DNA of 64,000 nucleotides from Lamellibrachia columna (Eukaryota > Annelida > Polychaeta > Sabellida > Siboglinidae): contig OY759275.1 in NCBI GenBank assembly GCA_963662155.1, forward strand, positions 517,501 through 581,500, in the 5' to 3' direction. Both the position numbers and the translations under genes were made by a program. Shown here one piece after another: positions 33,690 through 46,690 of the stretch. The notes under the pieces were generated by a model that was given only the letters and a program-made list of their open reading frames with translations, had not been told where the DNA came from and ran no database searches. How positions within the stretch are numbered: the first letter of the stretch is position 1; each line of letters begins with the position of its first letter.

Positions 33690-35875
33690 CATGAAGGCAT
33701 GACCCCGGTGGGCATATATAGCGCTAGTACATTCAATACGACTGTCACAAGGTAGTTTGGGAGAATGATTCTGAGTTTATCTTCTGCCCCTTGTTCGTTT
33801 ATTTAAATTAAAAGAAGTTTCACCAGTAGTGTACACACGGTAGTCTACATAGTAGTGCTGTCATCTAACGTAAGGCAGGTTGTGATATTTGCACAATGCA
33901 AGGGTACCACTTGGTGACTAAGGTATAACTAATTGAGTGAATTTGTACTATCATAAATTTGAGCATTATTCCTTCGGTTAGGAGGGTAACATTTAGTATG
34001 CGTAGATACGGTTTGACGCGATTCATACAATGATATAATTGTGAATCACAATTAGTGAAGGTATAAGAATATCAATACACGAACTAGTCAGTTGTTGTTC
34101 AGCAGCAAACAAGGTGCGACACATGATTTCAGGTGCTAGACGGCTCGGAATATTAGTTTTATTAACATAGCGCATTACGTTGTATGAGGTAAGTGATACC
34201 ATTAATAGCGTAGATACAGTCTCAATGCAAATATTCTGGTGATATTAAAGTTATAAGAAATATATGCAATTTGTGGTTTTTTGGGATATCTGAAAATTGT
34301 TGGTCGGTTATGTAATGTTATGTAATGTTATGTAATGTAGCTATTCTAGAACTGAAGTTTTGCATAGGGCCTAACCATGTAGACCTAGGAACGTGATATC
34401 GCAATCTTAAGGATGGCTTAGGTTACATTAAGCTCTGCTGTTGGACTTTCGGCACAATATGGCCGTCGTAGTATTTAACGAATGTGGCCGTCGTAGTATT
34501 TAACGAATGTGGCCGTCGTAGTATTTAACGAATATGGCCGTCGTAGTATTTAACGAATGTGGCCGTCGTAGTATTTAACGAATGTGGCCGTCGTAGTATT
34601 TAACGAATGTGCATGAATTTAGAAGCAGACGATTAATTTGTGCGGTGCTACAAGGTTGCGTAGTATTCTCGTCTCCGAGACATGGAATAAAGACTAATAA
34701 CTGATTTATTTTCGCCCATGTCTTGTGGTTGTAACTTCATCGTAAAGTAACACGTTGTCTGGGCCTGAACCGCGTGTGGCTGAGTTCACAGTCGTTGTAT
34801 TATTGTTCAACGAAGCCACGCGTGACATCGCTGCCATCACGCCTGACTGCATACGTATGACGCCGTCATGTTCGCTACCATCACGTTCGCTTGATCCGCG
34901 TGACGTCTTCTCGTTCGCCTTCCGTGTGACTGATACGTCTGATTGCGACCCGTACGCTGTCACCTCGTTCGACTTATCCGCGTGACGCCACCATGTTCGC
35001 CGCCACTCCGTGCGATTGATTCCGTGCGATTGATTCGTTTGTCGCCTCGACATCAAGCTACGATACTGATTCGTATGACGCCGACACATCCGTTGACGTC
35101 ACATAAGACTGCTCCGTGTGACGCCGACACATCTGTTAACGTCACGTACGGCTGCTCCGTGTGACGCCCTTTGGTTTGTTACCACTTTCGTTGTTGCCAC
35201 GTTTGGTGGGCAAGCCAACCCGATACGACAGAGTGGTTGGGTCCACATATTGAGGTACCGTAGTGGAACACTTCCCAGTATAACCTCACCGTGACATTAT
35301 ATCAAGGTATTATCCTGTGAATTCACGGGATTGTGAATATTCATCGATCTGTCAAATCGTGACACAAACTACACCCTGATACAGGATCTGCACTGGCAAG
35401 TGGGTGAGCTGGCAAGTCTTGTGACCACCTACGAGGCGTGATTTACTGTATTGTTTTGTTATCTTATTAAACGGGATTCCAATTGGATTCTCAATTACTA
35501 TCCATGGTTCCATGTTATGTTTATGTTCCACCCTACATTGATGCACCTGAGCTTTTGTCACGAGCCAGTCACTTTGATTTCCGCCAATCCTATAACCAAA
35601 CTTGTGACAACGACCAACCCAATTTGTCAGTGTGATTTCGCGCCTTTGCATTACTTAATGTCCAGTTGGAATATGAAATATTGCAATAATATTGTTACTT
35701 TCTCTACGACATGCTTATAACATGACATAGTAAGCAGTGTTTATTAATGTGATCCAGTGTAGGCAATATACATTTTTAATATGGCACTCTCAGACTCAGA
35801 TGCAGTTGACAGTGACGAACATTTAACTGTTGCTAGTATTGCCCGATTCTCGTTGACTTATTAACAAACCACCAT
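33690..35875. other. No supported gene; degenerate CpG-rich repeats at 34.8-35.2 kb
   Basis: 33.7-34.45 kb is AT-rich and could include an old LTR-like segment, but no partner is present. 34.8-35.17 kb has degenerate units around cgtgtgacgccgacacatc. 35.17-35.87 kb shows nothing recognisable. Confidence 0.35.
34459..34612. repeat. 25-bp array, 6 copies
   Basis: The unit is tggccgtcgtagtatttaac plus gaatg, almost perfect. Confidence 0.96.
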
Positions 35876-36480
35876 ACTTTCTACTTACTTATTTGGTATA
35901 CTTGGTTGCCTAGAGACGTAATTTTTTCTTGAAGGCGTTCATAGTAGAAGCTGACACGACGTTTTCAGGAAGTTTGTTCCAGTAATCTCTGATACGATTT
36001 GTGAAGAAGTGTTTACGGATCGCTGTACGTCTTCCATGTATTTAAGCTAAGCCCCATCAGATTGCTTCTACGTTGATAGAAAAAATGCTCTGGATTATTC
36101 CTATTTAGGCCACTGATATATTTATATACCTCACAGAGGTCCGCCTCAAGTGGTCTCTGTTCCAAACTGATTCAACAGGTGTTCTGCAGAGTTTCAGCGC
36201 TCTCTTTAGAAGTGTCTTTCTTCATCTATATCCTTTACATTGAAAGGGTTCCAAGCTGGCAATGCATATTCCAGAACTGGTCGTACTGTTTCATATAAGG
36301 TTCTTTTATCTTTTCCGATCTACTTCCAAAGCATCGTTTAATTACTCATATGCATTGATTTGCCTTTGTTGTAATATATTTTATGTAGGTGCTTAGTTTT
36401 AGATGTTTTCATATGGTGATTCCTAAATTCTTTGGTTCTTCTACAACTTCTAACATTTCTTCATTGAATGTGTATATATA

Positions 36481-36704
36481 GTTAAGGTTTTGTCTTATTT
36501 TGAGCACTACACATTTATTTAGTGGTATTGAAGTTTAATAACCACGTTTTTGCCATGTTAAGGTTTTGTCTTATTTTGAGCACTACACATTTATTTAGTG
36601 GTATTGAAGTTTAATAACCACGTTTTTGCCATGTTAAGGTTTTGTCTTATTTTGAGCACTACACATTTATTTAGTGGTATTGAAGTTTAATAACCACGTT
36701 TTTG
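36481..36704. repeat. 76-bp triplication inside LINE B
   Basis: Three nearly identical copies, each containing ttgtcttattttgagcacta. On the minus strand each encodes WLLNFNTTKCVVLKIRQNL, the conserved RT segment after the catalytic box, so the unit is LINE sequence. Confidence 0.95.
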
Positions 36705-37130
36705 ACCAAACTGCCATTTTTTTAGATCATCTTGGAGAGCTTCACAATCAGCTAATGTAGAAATATTTGAGTAGAGTGTTGTATCATCAACACACATTTT
36801 GGCCGTTGTCTTGGCTGAGTAATGGCCCTAGAATTGAGCCTTGTGGAACCCCACTTCTAACATTTTCCATGATGGATGACCATTTCTTAGAACCACCCTC
36901 TGCCTCCTACCATCTACGAATGGTTGGATCCATAGTAGTGCTTTGCCTTTAACAACATTGTCTTTATTTATATTTCCATCGAATATGAGGTGTAGTATCA
37001 AAGTCCTTTGATAAATCTAAGGACACTACATCTGTTTCAACACTGTTATCTGTGTTGTAGACTTACTGTCCAGTCTTTCAGTAATACATGACATTTTGTG
37101 GTGAAAACCTGCTGGTCACAGCTGATATTA

Positions 37131-37851
37131 TTGTTTATGTCAGCTAGTTTAAGTATTGTTTATGTCAGCTAGTTTAAGTATTGTTTGTGTCAGCTAGTTT
37201 AAGTATTGTTTATGTCAGCTAGTTTAAGTATTGTTTATGTCAGCTAGTTTAAGTATTGTTTGTGTCAGCTAGTTTAAGTATTGTTTGTGTCAGCTAGTTT
37301 AAGTATTGTTTGTGTCAGCTAGTTTAAGTATTGTTTGTGTCAGCTAGTTTAAGTATTGTTTGTGTCAGCTAGTTTAAGTATTGTTTGTGTCAGCTAGTTT
37401 AAGTATTGTTTATGTCAGCTAGTTTAAGTATTGTTTATGCCAGCTAGTTTAAGTATTGTTTATGCCAGCCAGTTTAAGTATTGTTTATGTCAGCCAGTTT
37501 AAGTATTGTTTATGTCAGCCAGTTTAAGTATTGTTTATGTCAGCCAGTTTAAGTATTGTTTATGTCAGCTAGTTTAAGTATTGTTTATGTCAGCTAGTTT
37601 AAGTATTGTTTATGTCAGCTAGTTTAAGTATTGTTTATGTCAGCTAGTTTAAGTATTGTTTATGTCAGCTAGTTTAAGTATTGTTTATGTCAGCTAGTTT
37701 AAGTATTGTTTATGTCAGCTAGTTTAAGTATTGTTTATGTCAGCTAGTTTAAGTATTGTTTATGTCAGCTAGTTTAAGTATTGTTTATGTCAGCTAGTTT
37801 AAGTATTGTTTATGTCAGCTAGTTTAAGTATTGTTTATGTCAGCTAGTTTA
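37131..37851. repeat. 25-bp array, about 29 copies, seeded in LINE B
   Basis: The unit is gtttatgtcagctagtttaa plus gtatt. On the minus strand the LINE frame enters as IQDSLRKLADINN and leaves as LADINNNISCDQQVF, so a single unit bridges the frame. Blocks of gtttgtgtc and cagcc variants are clustered. Confidence 0.96.
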
Positions 37852-38500
37852 CGCAAACTGTCTTGTATTATTCTTTCTAGCAGTTTAGCCACTTGGCTGG
37901 TCAGTGACGTTGGTTTCGTGGACCTTATGTGTGGATTGGTGTTACAATTGCATCCCTCCAATCTTGTGGTATTTGCGTCGTTAGTATGGATTTATTAAAT
38001 ATATAGGCTAGAGGAATATCAAAATGTAAGCAATGTTTTAAAACATTTACATTTAATAGGTCTGGACCACTAGCTTTGTCCAGTTTTTAATTTGCTAACT
38101 TTGCCCTTACTTTGGTGGGTAAAATTTCTCAACTGTACAGTGTACATTTTACATTGGTATATAAAATTATTAGAGAGTGCAGTGATTCTGGCTCGTCTGT
38201 AAGAACATATATGAAATAATTGTTTAATATGTTTGCTTTAGTTTGATCATCTGATACGTTTTTCCCCTTCAAAGTTAAGATCACTATTTGTTGACGGTGA
38301 TTTGGTAAAGTGTCTAATGTATTTCCAGAATCTTTTATCTTTAATATTTATTTGGTCGACCAACTTTTCTTCATAGTGCAGCTTTGCCTCTTGTAAAAGA
38401 GTCTGTAGTTTTACTTTTTCTAATTCGTAGATTATACGGTCGGCTGAAAGCCCACTTTTGTTTGCCACTATTTTAATAAGACTACGTTCATTGTTGCTAA

Positions 38501-38874
38501 CTGTGACAGTTTAATAACCGTTTAATATGTATTTTCGTTCAGTTAAAACACCGCTTGGAATGTTCAGAGTTCACTTTCGTGCTCGTGTTCTGTGTTGATA
38601 TTCTAGCTCTCGCGATATACCACGTGACCGACAAGTTCAATGGAATGAAGACTAAACGTCGGCCGGGCAATTGGCGTTCGCAAGTTACCAGATATAACGA
38701 CCAAAGTCATTTCTTTCGAAGCACTTTTTATGACACATATGCCCACAATCCTTAAACTAGTCACACACTATACATATTTACAAGAACCGGACTCGCGATG
38801 GGCTGAACCATTCAGGAAGCAGCTTTAAGGTTATAACTGGGACTGGCATTTCTCTGTGTGTTGACCAAGTCCTT
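38501..38874. other. No clear feature
   Basis: A 66-codon plus frame (38555-38755) is not recognised and probably chance. Confidence 0.4.
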
Positions 38875-40296
38875 TTATATACTGTTGGTAGCTAGATTTG
38901 GAGGTTTAGCCTAACAGCCCTCTGCTATATGTAGGTCTGGGTAAATTATATACTGTTGGTAGCTAGATTGGGAGGTTTAGCCTAACAGTCCTCTGCTATA
39001 TGTAGGTCTGGGTAAATTATATACTGTTGGTAGCTAGATTGGGAGGTTTAGCCTAACAGCCCTCTGCTATATGTAGGTCTGGGTAAATTATATACTGTTG
39101 GTAGCTAGATTTGGAGGTTTAGCCTAACAGCCCTCTGCTATATGTAGGTCTGGGTAAATTATATACTGTTGGTAGCTAGATTGGGAGGTTTAGCCTAACA
39201 GTCCTCTGCTATATGTAGGTCTGGGTAAATTATATACTGTTGGTAGCTAGATTGGGAGGTTTAGCCTAACAGCCCTCTGCTATATGTAGGTCTGGGTAAA
39301 TTATATACTGTTGGTAGCTAGATTGGGAGGTTTAGCCTAACAGCCCTCTGCTATATGTAGGTCTGGGTAAATTATATACTGTTGGTAGCTAGATTGGGAG
39401 GTATAGCCTAACAGTCCTCTGCTATATGTAGGTCTGGGTAAATTATATACTGTTGGTAGCTAGATTGGGAGGTATAGCCTAACAGTCCTCTGCTATATGT
39501 AGGTCTGGGTAAATTATATACTGTTGGTAGCTAGATTGGGAGGTATAGCCTAACAGTCCTCTGCTATATGTAGGTCTGGGTAAATTATATACTGTTGGTA
39601 GCTAGATTGGGAGGTTTAGCCTAACAGCCCTCTGCTATATGTAGGTCTGGGTAAATTATATACTGTTGGTAGCTAGATTGGGAGATTTAGCCTAACAGTC
39701 CTCTGCTATATGTAGGTCTGGGTAAATTATATACTGTTGGTAGCTAGATTGGGAGGTATAGCCTAACAGCCCTCTGCTATTTGTAGGTCTGGGTAAATTA
39801 TATACTGTTGGTAGCTAGATTGGGAGGTTTAGCCTAACAGCCCTCTGCTATATGTAGGTCTGGGTAAATTATATACTGTTGGTAGCTAGATTGGGAGGTA
39901 TAGCCTAACAGCCCTCTGCTATATGTAGGTCTGGGTAAATTATATACTGTTGGTAGCTAGATTGGGAGGTTTAGCCTAACAGCCCTCTGCTACATGTAGG
40001 TCTGGGTAAATTATATACTGTTGGTAGCTAGATTGGGAGGTTTAGCCTAACAGCCCTCTGCTATATGTAGGTCTGGGTAAATTATATACTGTTGGTAGCT
40101 AGATTGGGAGGTATAGCCTAACAGCCCTCTGCTATATGTAGGTCTGGGTAAATTATATACTGTTGGTAGCTAGATTGGGAGGTTTAGCCTAACAGCCCTC
40201 TGCTACATGTAGGTCTGGGTAAATTATATACTGTTGGTAGCTAGATTGGGAGGTTTAGCCTAACAGCCCTCTGCTATATGTAGGTCTGGGTAAATT
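38875..40296. repeat. 71-bp array, 20 copies
   Basis: The unit begins ttatatactgttggtagcta and ends taggtctgggtaaa. Copies differ at a few fixed positions (ggttta/ggtata, cagccc/cagtcc), giving mixed variant blocks. The period was measured directly as 71 from three successive starts. Confidence 0.97.
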
Positions 40297-40469
40297 GCTT
40301 GCCGCGATCAGGACGGGAGACATGAAAAATTATCCGGAACAAGAGATTGCACAGTCGAAGAAGTAGCTACTTGATGAAAGAACGATGTCGAAGGATGCCT
40401 TTCATTAGGCTCAGCAGCTAAAGGTGCTGCTCATAACACCCCAGGGTGAGTGAGCACCACAAGAACAAC

Positions 40470-40615
40470 CCATTTACGTTGCAGCAGCAAGGAAGCTGGC
40501 GAGGTTCAGAGGTCGACTAACGGCTGCTGCAGAGCTCACGGTCCAGGAATGGGTGGAGGACATAACAATGCAGCTGGCCACGCGCAAAATGGAACCGTGT
40601 GAACAAGCCAGGCGC
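40470..40615 (+). mobile_element. Possible gag-like or transposon coding scrap
   Basis: The plus strand reads YVAAARKLARFRGRLTAAAE then LTVQEWVEDITMQLATRK. The KL..FRGR...... (T)V.EW..D....L pattern resembles gag proteins of invertebrate LTR elements. It is short, its frame is lost near the 47-bp array, and identification is tentative. Confidence 0.35.
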
Positions 40616-40649
40616 GGAGAATGTCATTTACGAGAACTTCAATGCTTTC

Positions 40650-41685
40650 ATGGATCTCGCTGTCGTGTCCAGGGAGTCTGTATTAGACCAACATCTGTGG
40701 ATCTCGCTGTCGTGTCCAGGGTGTCTGTATTAGACTAACATCTGTGGATCTCGCTGTCGTGTCCAGGGAGTCTGTATTAGACCAACATCTGTAGATCTCG
40801 CTGTCGTGTCCAGGGAGTCTGTATTAGACCAACATCTGTAGATCTCGCTGTCGTGTCCAGGGAGTCTGTATTAGACCAACATCTGTAGATCTCGCTGTCG
40901 TGTCCAGGGAGTCTGTATTAGACCAACATCTGTAGATCTCGCTGTCGTGTCCAGGGAGTCTGTATTAGACCAACATCTGTAGATCTCGCTGTCGTGTCCA
41001 GGGAGTCTGTATTAGACCAACATCTGTGGATCTCGCTGTCGTGTCCAGGGAGTCTGTATTAGACTAACATCTGTGGATCTCGCTGTCGTGTCCAGGGAGT
41101 CTATATTATACCAACATCTGTAGATCTCGCTGTCGTGTCCAGGGTGTCTGTATTAGACCAACATCTGTAGATCTCGCTGTCGTGTCCAGGGAGTCTGTAT
41201 TAGACCAACATCTGTAGATCTCGCTGTCGTGTCCAGGGAGTCTGTATTAGACCAACATCTGTAGATCTCGCTGTCGTGTCCAGGGAGTCTGTATTAGACC
41301 AACATCTGTGGATCTCGCTGTCGTGTCCAGGGAGTCTGTATTAGACCAACATCTGTGGATCTCGCTGTCGTGTCCAGGGAGTCTGTATTAGACTAACATC
41401 TGTGGATCTCGCTGTCGTGTCCAGGGAGTCTGTATTAGACCAACATCTGTAGATCTCGCTGTCGTGTCCAGGGAGTCTGTATTAGACTAACATCTGTGGA
41501 TCTCGCTGTCGTGTCCAGGGAGTCTGTATTAGACCAACATCTGTAGATCTCGCTGTCGTGTCCAGGGAGTCTGTATTAGACCAACATCTGTAGATCTCGC
41601 TGTCGTGTCCAGGGAGTCTGTATTAGACTAACATCTGTAGATCTCGCTGTCGTGTCCAGGGAGTCTGTATTAGACCAACATCTGA
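40650..41685. repeat. 47-bp array, about 22 copies
   Basis: The unit is tctcgctgtcgtgtccaggg plus agtctgtattagaccaacatctgtgga. A single copy reads MDLAVVSRESVLDQHL in phase with NVIYENFNAF upstream and KPGPKT downstream, so the array probably grew inside a coding remnant. Confidence 0.95.
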
Positions 41686-41689
41686 AGCC

Positions 41690-42019
41690 GGGACCAAAAA
41701 CGCGAAGTACATCTTTGTTGACATCAGACAAAATGCAGATGGGTAGTAGAGTGAGATCTACAAGATGACTGATCAGATAGCCAACATTGCTGGAACAGTC
41801 ATCTCGATCCCAAAACGCTGTGCGAGGCAGAACACGAGAAATAATGCTGAAGCAGACACTACAGAAATTTAATCGCGCCGCATAATATTCCAACCATTTC
41901 TAGACCATCTTCTCCAGGAATTTGACACAATATTCAGTGCGATCGAAAGGTGTGCTCTGCCTGAAGCTTTTATCCAATAACAAGCTGCCAGATGACAGCA
42001 TAACCGACTTCCAAAAATG
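41690..42019 (+). mobile_element. hAT-like transposase remnant, part 1
   Basis: The plus strand reads TVISIPKRCARQNTRNNAEA then SRRIIFQPFLDHLLQEFDTI and LKLLSNNKLPDDSITDFQKC. The ...PRR..RQ..R.N......E.YYRR.IFIPFLDHL..EL pattern is characteristic of the hAT transposases annotated in animals as 52-kDa-repressor or ZMYM-like proteins. One in-frame stop (TAA in place of the Tyr-Tyr codons) and frameshifts are present. Confidence 0.6.
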
Positions 42020-44118
42020 CTACTGCCGCGACCTGCCATCCCCAGCTACTGCCATGACCTGCCATCCCCAGCTACTGCCGCGACCTGCCATCCCCAGCTA
42101 CTGCCATGACCTGCCATACCAGCTACTGCCGTGACCTGCCATTCCCAGCTACTGCCATACCAGCTACTGTCGTGACCTGCCATTCCCAGCTACTGCCATG
42201 ACCTGCCATACCAGCTAATGGCGTGACCTGCCATCCCCAGCTACTGCCGCGACCTGCCATCCCCAGCTATTGCCGCGACATGTCATCCTCAGCTACTGCC
42301 ATGACCTGCCATACCAGCTACTGCCGTGACCTGCCATCCCCAGCTACTGTCGCGACCTGCCATCCCCAGCTACTGCCATGACCTGCCATCCCAGCTACTG
42401 CCGTGACCTGCCATCCCCAGCTACTGCCGTGACCTGCCATCCCCAGCTACTGCCGTGACCTGCCATCCCCAGCTACTGCCATGACCTGCCATCCCCAGCT
42501 ACTGCCGCGACCTGCCATCCCCAGCTACTGCCATGACCTGCCATACCAGCTACTGCCGTGACCTGCCATTCCCAGCTAATGCCATGACCTGCCATACCAG
42601 CTACTGCCGAGACCTGCCATTCCCAGCTACTGCCATGACCTGCCATACCAGCTAATGCCGTGACCTGCCATCCCCAGCTACTGCCGCGACCTGCCATCCC
42701 CAGCTACTGCCATGACCTGCCATCCCAGCTACTGCCGTGACCTGCCATCCCCAGCTACTGCCGTGACCTGCCATCCCCAGCTACTGCCGTGACCTGCCAT
42801 CCCCAGCTACTGTCATGACCTGCCATCCCCAGCTACTGCCGCGACCTGCCATCCCCAGCTACTGCCATGACCTGCCATCCCTAGCTACTGCCGCCACCTG
42901 CCATCCCCAGCTACTGCCGTGACCTGCCATTCCCAACTACTGCCGCGACCTGCCATCCCCAGCTACTGCCATGACCTGGCATCCCCAGCTACTGCCATGA
43001 CCTGCCATCCCCAGCTGCTGCCGCGACCTACCATCCCCAGCTACTGTCGCGACCTGCCATCCCCAGCTACTGTCGCGACCTGCCATCCCCAGCTACTGCC
43101 GCGACCTGCCATCCCCAGCTACTGCCATGACCTGCCATCCCAGCTACTGCCATGACCTGCCATACCAGCTACTGCCGTGACCTGCCATACCAGCTACTGC
43201 CGTGACCTGCCATCCCCAGCTACTGTCGCGACCTGCCATCCCCAGCTACTGCCATGACCTGCCATCCCAGCTACTGCCGTGACCTGCCATCCCCAGCTAC
43301 TGCCGTGACCTGCCATCCCCAGCTAATGCCGTGACCTGCCATCCCCAGCTACTGTCATGACCTGCCATCCCCAGCTACTGCCGCGACCTGCCATCCCCAG
43401 CTACTGCCATGACCTGCCATCCCTAGCTACTGCCGCCACCTGCCATCCCCAGCTACTGCCGTGACCTGCCATTCCCAACTACTGCCGCGACCTGCCATCC
43501 CCAGCTACTGCCGTGACCTGCCATCCCCAGCTACTGCCATGACCTGCCATCCCCAGCTGCTGCCGCGACCTACCATCCCCAGCTACTGTCATGACCTGCC
43601 ATCCCCAGCTAATGCCGTGACCTGCCATCCCCAGCTACTGTCATGACCTGCCATCCCCAGCTACTGCCGCGACCTGCCATCCCCAGCTACTGCCATGACC
43701 TGCCATCCCTAGCTACTGCCGCCACCTGCCATCCCCAGCTACTGCAGTGACCTGCCATTCCCAGCTACTGCCATGACCTGGCATCCCCAGCTACTGCCAT
43801 GACCTGCCATCCCCAGCTACTGCCATGACCTGCCATCCCCAGCTGCTGCCGTGACCTGCCATCCCAGCTACTGCCATCCCCAGCTATTGCCATGACCTGC
43901 CATCCCCAGCTACTGCCGCGACCTGTCATCCCTAGCTATTGCCATGACCTGCCATCCCCAGCTACTGCCGCGACCTGCCATCCCCAGCTACTGCCATGAC
44001 CTGCCATCCCAGCTACTGCCATACCAGCTACTACCGTGACCTGCCATCCCCAGCTACTGCCATGACCTGCCATCCCAGCTACTGCCGCGACCTGCCATCC
44101 CCAGCTACTGCCGCGACC
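42020..44118. repeat. 25/26-bp array, about 80 copies
   Basis: The unit is ctactgccgcgacctgccat plus ccccag. Variants with one fewer C and with tg/cg alternations are mixed, and blocks of several hundred bases recur (for example the run with ccctagctactgccgccacc at about 42880, 43420 and 43710). It begins directly after hAT codons FQKCYCRDLPSP and ends in DLSHELRSLLGW. Confidence 0.96.
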
Positions 44119-44285
44119 TGTCATGAGCTTCGGTCATTGCTTGGCTGGGAAGTTCCGCCTCTGCCCAGGAAGGCTACAGTTCACGAAACCACTACTGATG
44201 GTGTTGACATTCCTCGAGAAGCATGGAGAGCTGTTGGCCAGTTAAATAAACGATTACCCCTTCCGCCTAATGAAATCATCTAAAA
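44110..44285 (+). mobile_element. Coding tail after the array, possibly hAT part 2
   Basis: The plus strand reads HELRSLLGWEVPPLPRKATV, then DGVDIPREAWRAVGQLNKRL and PLPPNEII before TAA. It follows the array in the orientation of the hAT remnant and may be its continuation; I cannot confirm the family. Confidence 0.3.
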
Positions 44286-44289
44286 ATCA

Positions 44290-46690
44290 GTTACACTCCC
44301 AACAGGTTCTACCAGCAAACTTGCCGATGTGTCTGCTCAAATGCAGTTATGTCAGATGATATGATTTGTTTTAAATAACACACACCTAAAATTATTATGC
44401 CTTACATTCATCTATAACACATCAGGGAGTGTAACTGAGGCATGAACCCACTAGTTCTGCCCTGCCTATCAACTTTAGTCTGACCTCTTAGCGCATATTG
44501 TGTAAACATAAACATCCGGGTGTTTTGCTTCAAAGTGAAACCAGCCGTCAGTGTCAGTTGGACATGCCTACATCCTGCGGGGATATTTGTCTGCATCGGC
44601 GAGTACAGGTAACTGACCGTTGTCAGCATTCGTACAGTTATTTAGTAAACATTCCTAATCAAATCCCCAATAGTGGATATTAATGGGTTCACTAGTGGAA
44701 CCCTGTAGGGCTGTCTATACTCGCGTCGGAGGCTACCATAACTAGCAATGCCGGAGCTCGTTAGGCGGCGCTAGTAGTGCTGATATCGGCAAGTTGACCA
44801 AAACGTGTATCCGCAAAGGCCTGTTTATAGGGGGTGCCTATTATGGTCCATAGCAGGTGACGTTGACCGCCTATAATAAAATGTGTATTTGCCTGTAAAG
44901 CTAAATAAACGTACTTTACTCTGATATACATCGTGTTTTTTTCTTAAGGTAAAAGTATTTGTTTTTTCAAGCCAAGGTGAAAATGTCATGATTCAAATCC
45001 GGGATTCACCTTGATTCACGGAAAAAACATTGTTTGTCTTTCATTGTTCATTTATTAACATTACTAGACAATATTTTGGCTAGGCTAGTTCTGGCTTGTG
45101 ACGTACATCACTCCTAAAAGTGAGGCTCCCTTGACGGTGTCAACAATTCATTGCATTTTGGGCCGCTATATGGCGCCGCCCGTGCAGTGATAGATTTCTA
45201 CTACATAAATAAAGATTTATGGCACTCATTTATTTATTTAGCATCCGATGAAGGGTGAAATTTGATTTACAAACATGAATACACGCAAACTCTGCATTTT
45301 ATTGATATAATTTTATTTTCATAGTCTAGCAGGATACTTAAAATCGAAAACGGCGCCATCTAGCGAGCATTTTGCAAACTGATACTGTGTCATTGTTTAA
45401 TTAATTAATTACACGTGTGTCTGATATATAGGGCAACATTCTGAAGACAAATTGTTTGGTTATGCTTAACAATGTATACTTACTTTTGTGAATCTTAAAA
45501 TACCTAAACTATTTTATTAGTAGATCTTCTAACTCAAATGTGTTGCATGGTACATAATGTTATTTAAATGGTCAAATGTCTCAGTTGTTTACTTATTGTT
45601 GACCTATTTAGCATTACTAATATAGGCCTTGTAAACAATACATCATTTTCATTATATATTACTTAGTGTTCAGGGCAGTTCCAAGTTCATGTAAACCAAC
45701 ATGTCGTTTTTAGAAACTTGTTCAAATGGAGCATGCCTGGTATCATTTGAAAGGTAATATTCCATAATTTCAGATGTCACATTAATCCTTTTTCAACAGA
45801 TGTTATGTAATTGTTTATAATGCAACTAATGACATGACAATGATAACGAGACTATTATATGTAAAATTCCATTAAATAATTTTTCACTATATCTACTTTA
45901 ATTTATAAGTAGGCTTATTCATTTTTATGGAGTTTAATCCCACACATATACTTAGTTAATTACATAATATAAAATCTTTTTTGTTATTTTAAACTGACTT
46001 TATTAAATTAGTAATGAGTATGTTACTCATGTATGTCCAACACCAAAAAAGTTAAATTTTTTAACCTCCACTGATATTGGATGGTTGCAAAATTTTACCA
46101 GTTGTGGTGTCGGACGTACGTAAAAAATGTACGTCCGACACTATGATGATTGAATTCAACTTTTTAACAAAATAGAAGTGTTTATGTAATTTCAGTGTGA
46201 TGTTAATAAACATTATCAATGTTATTGCCATTCTTAATCCATATAATTGGATTAGCACAACATTTGAACTAATTACACTGACTAAACCCAAATTCAATTG
46301 GGGCACAACAAAAGACCATTGAACTAGACATTGAAAACATAATACAGTGTGTAAATGAGTATGAAGGAGCAATAACCAATCTAAAACTTTATAATAGCAC
46401 TATCCTTTGCTCTCTGACAGTATTTCCTGTAATCTGGTAGGCAATGGCCATCTTTCTTTTGCCAGGTGCGGATTGTCAAATTATGCCCTAGCCATACTCT
46501 TTACTGCCAATGCACGGACAAATATAGGAATCACTGAGGCTGAGAACAATGCCTTTGTCTCAGGTGAATTACATTACACCAAGCAATATATGTTTGTGGA
46601 TACACTCTTCATGCATTTGAAGGCTAAGTATCCAAATATATATCAACATCATGGTTTCAGTTCTTAAACAGAGATTCCTATTCTCAAATC
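44290..46690. other. Largely featureless AT-rich sequence
   Basis: No convincing gene. A minus-strand 103-codon frame (46061-46372) and a plus-strand 86-codon frame (46407-46667) are unrecognised. A hairpin lies at 46106-46141. Confidence 0.4.
46106..46141. repeat. Perfect 13-bp stem hairpin
   Basis: gtgtcggacgtac, a 9-base loop gtaaaaaat, then gtacgtccgacac. Related gtccaacacc motifs occur at 46031-46044 and again at 54750-54763 and 54931-54944. Confidence 0.9.

Larger units (their letters stand above)
35880..38500 (-). mobile_element. LINE B: CR1-like ORF2 remnant with two internal arrays
   Basis: On the minus strand, from right to left: linker VKLQTLLQEAKLHYEEKLVD and DKRFWKYIRHFTKS (38.4-38.3 kb), PISL-like TSLTSQVAKLLERIIQDSL (about 37.9 kb), then, across a 25-bp array, SCDQQVFTTKC, then DVVSLDLSKDFDT (about 37.0 kb), SGVPQGSILGPLL (about 36.85 kb), a triplicated WLLNFNTTKCVVLKIRQNLN segment (36.7-36.5 kb), VVEEPKNLGITI (about 36.43 kb), EADLCEVYKYISGLNRNNPE (about 36.13 kb) and WNKLPENVVSASTMNAFKK (about 35.95 kb). 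Frameshifts and stops are frequent and the F/YxDD box is not readable, so the copy is dead. Confidence 0.85.

Noticed and set aside
33800..34770. Possible solo LTR
   Set aside because: There is an AATAAA-like region and a GC-rich downstream part, but no partner LTR, target duplication or primer site that I can defend.
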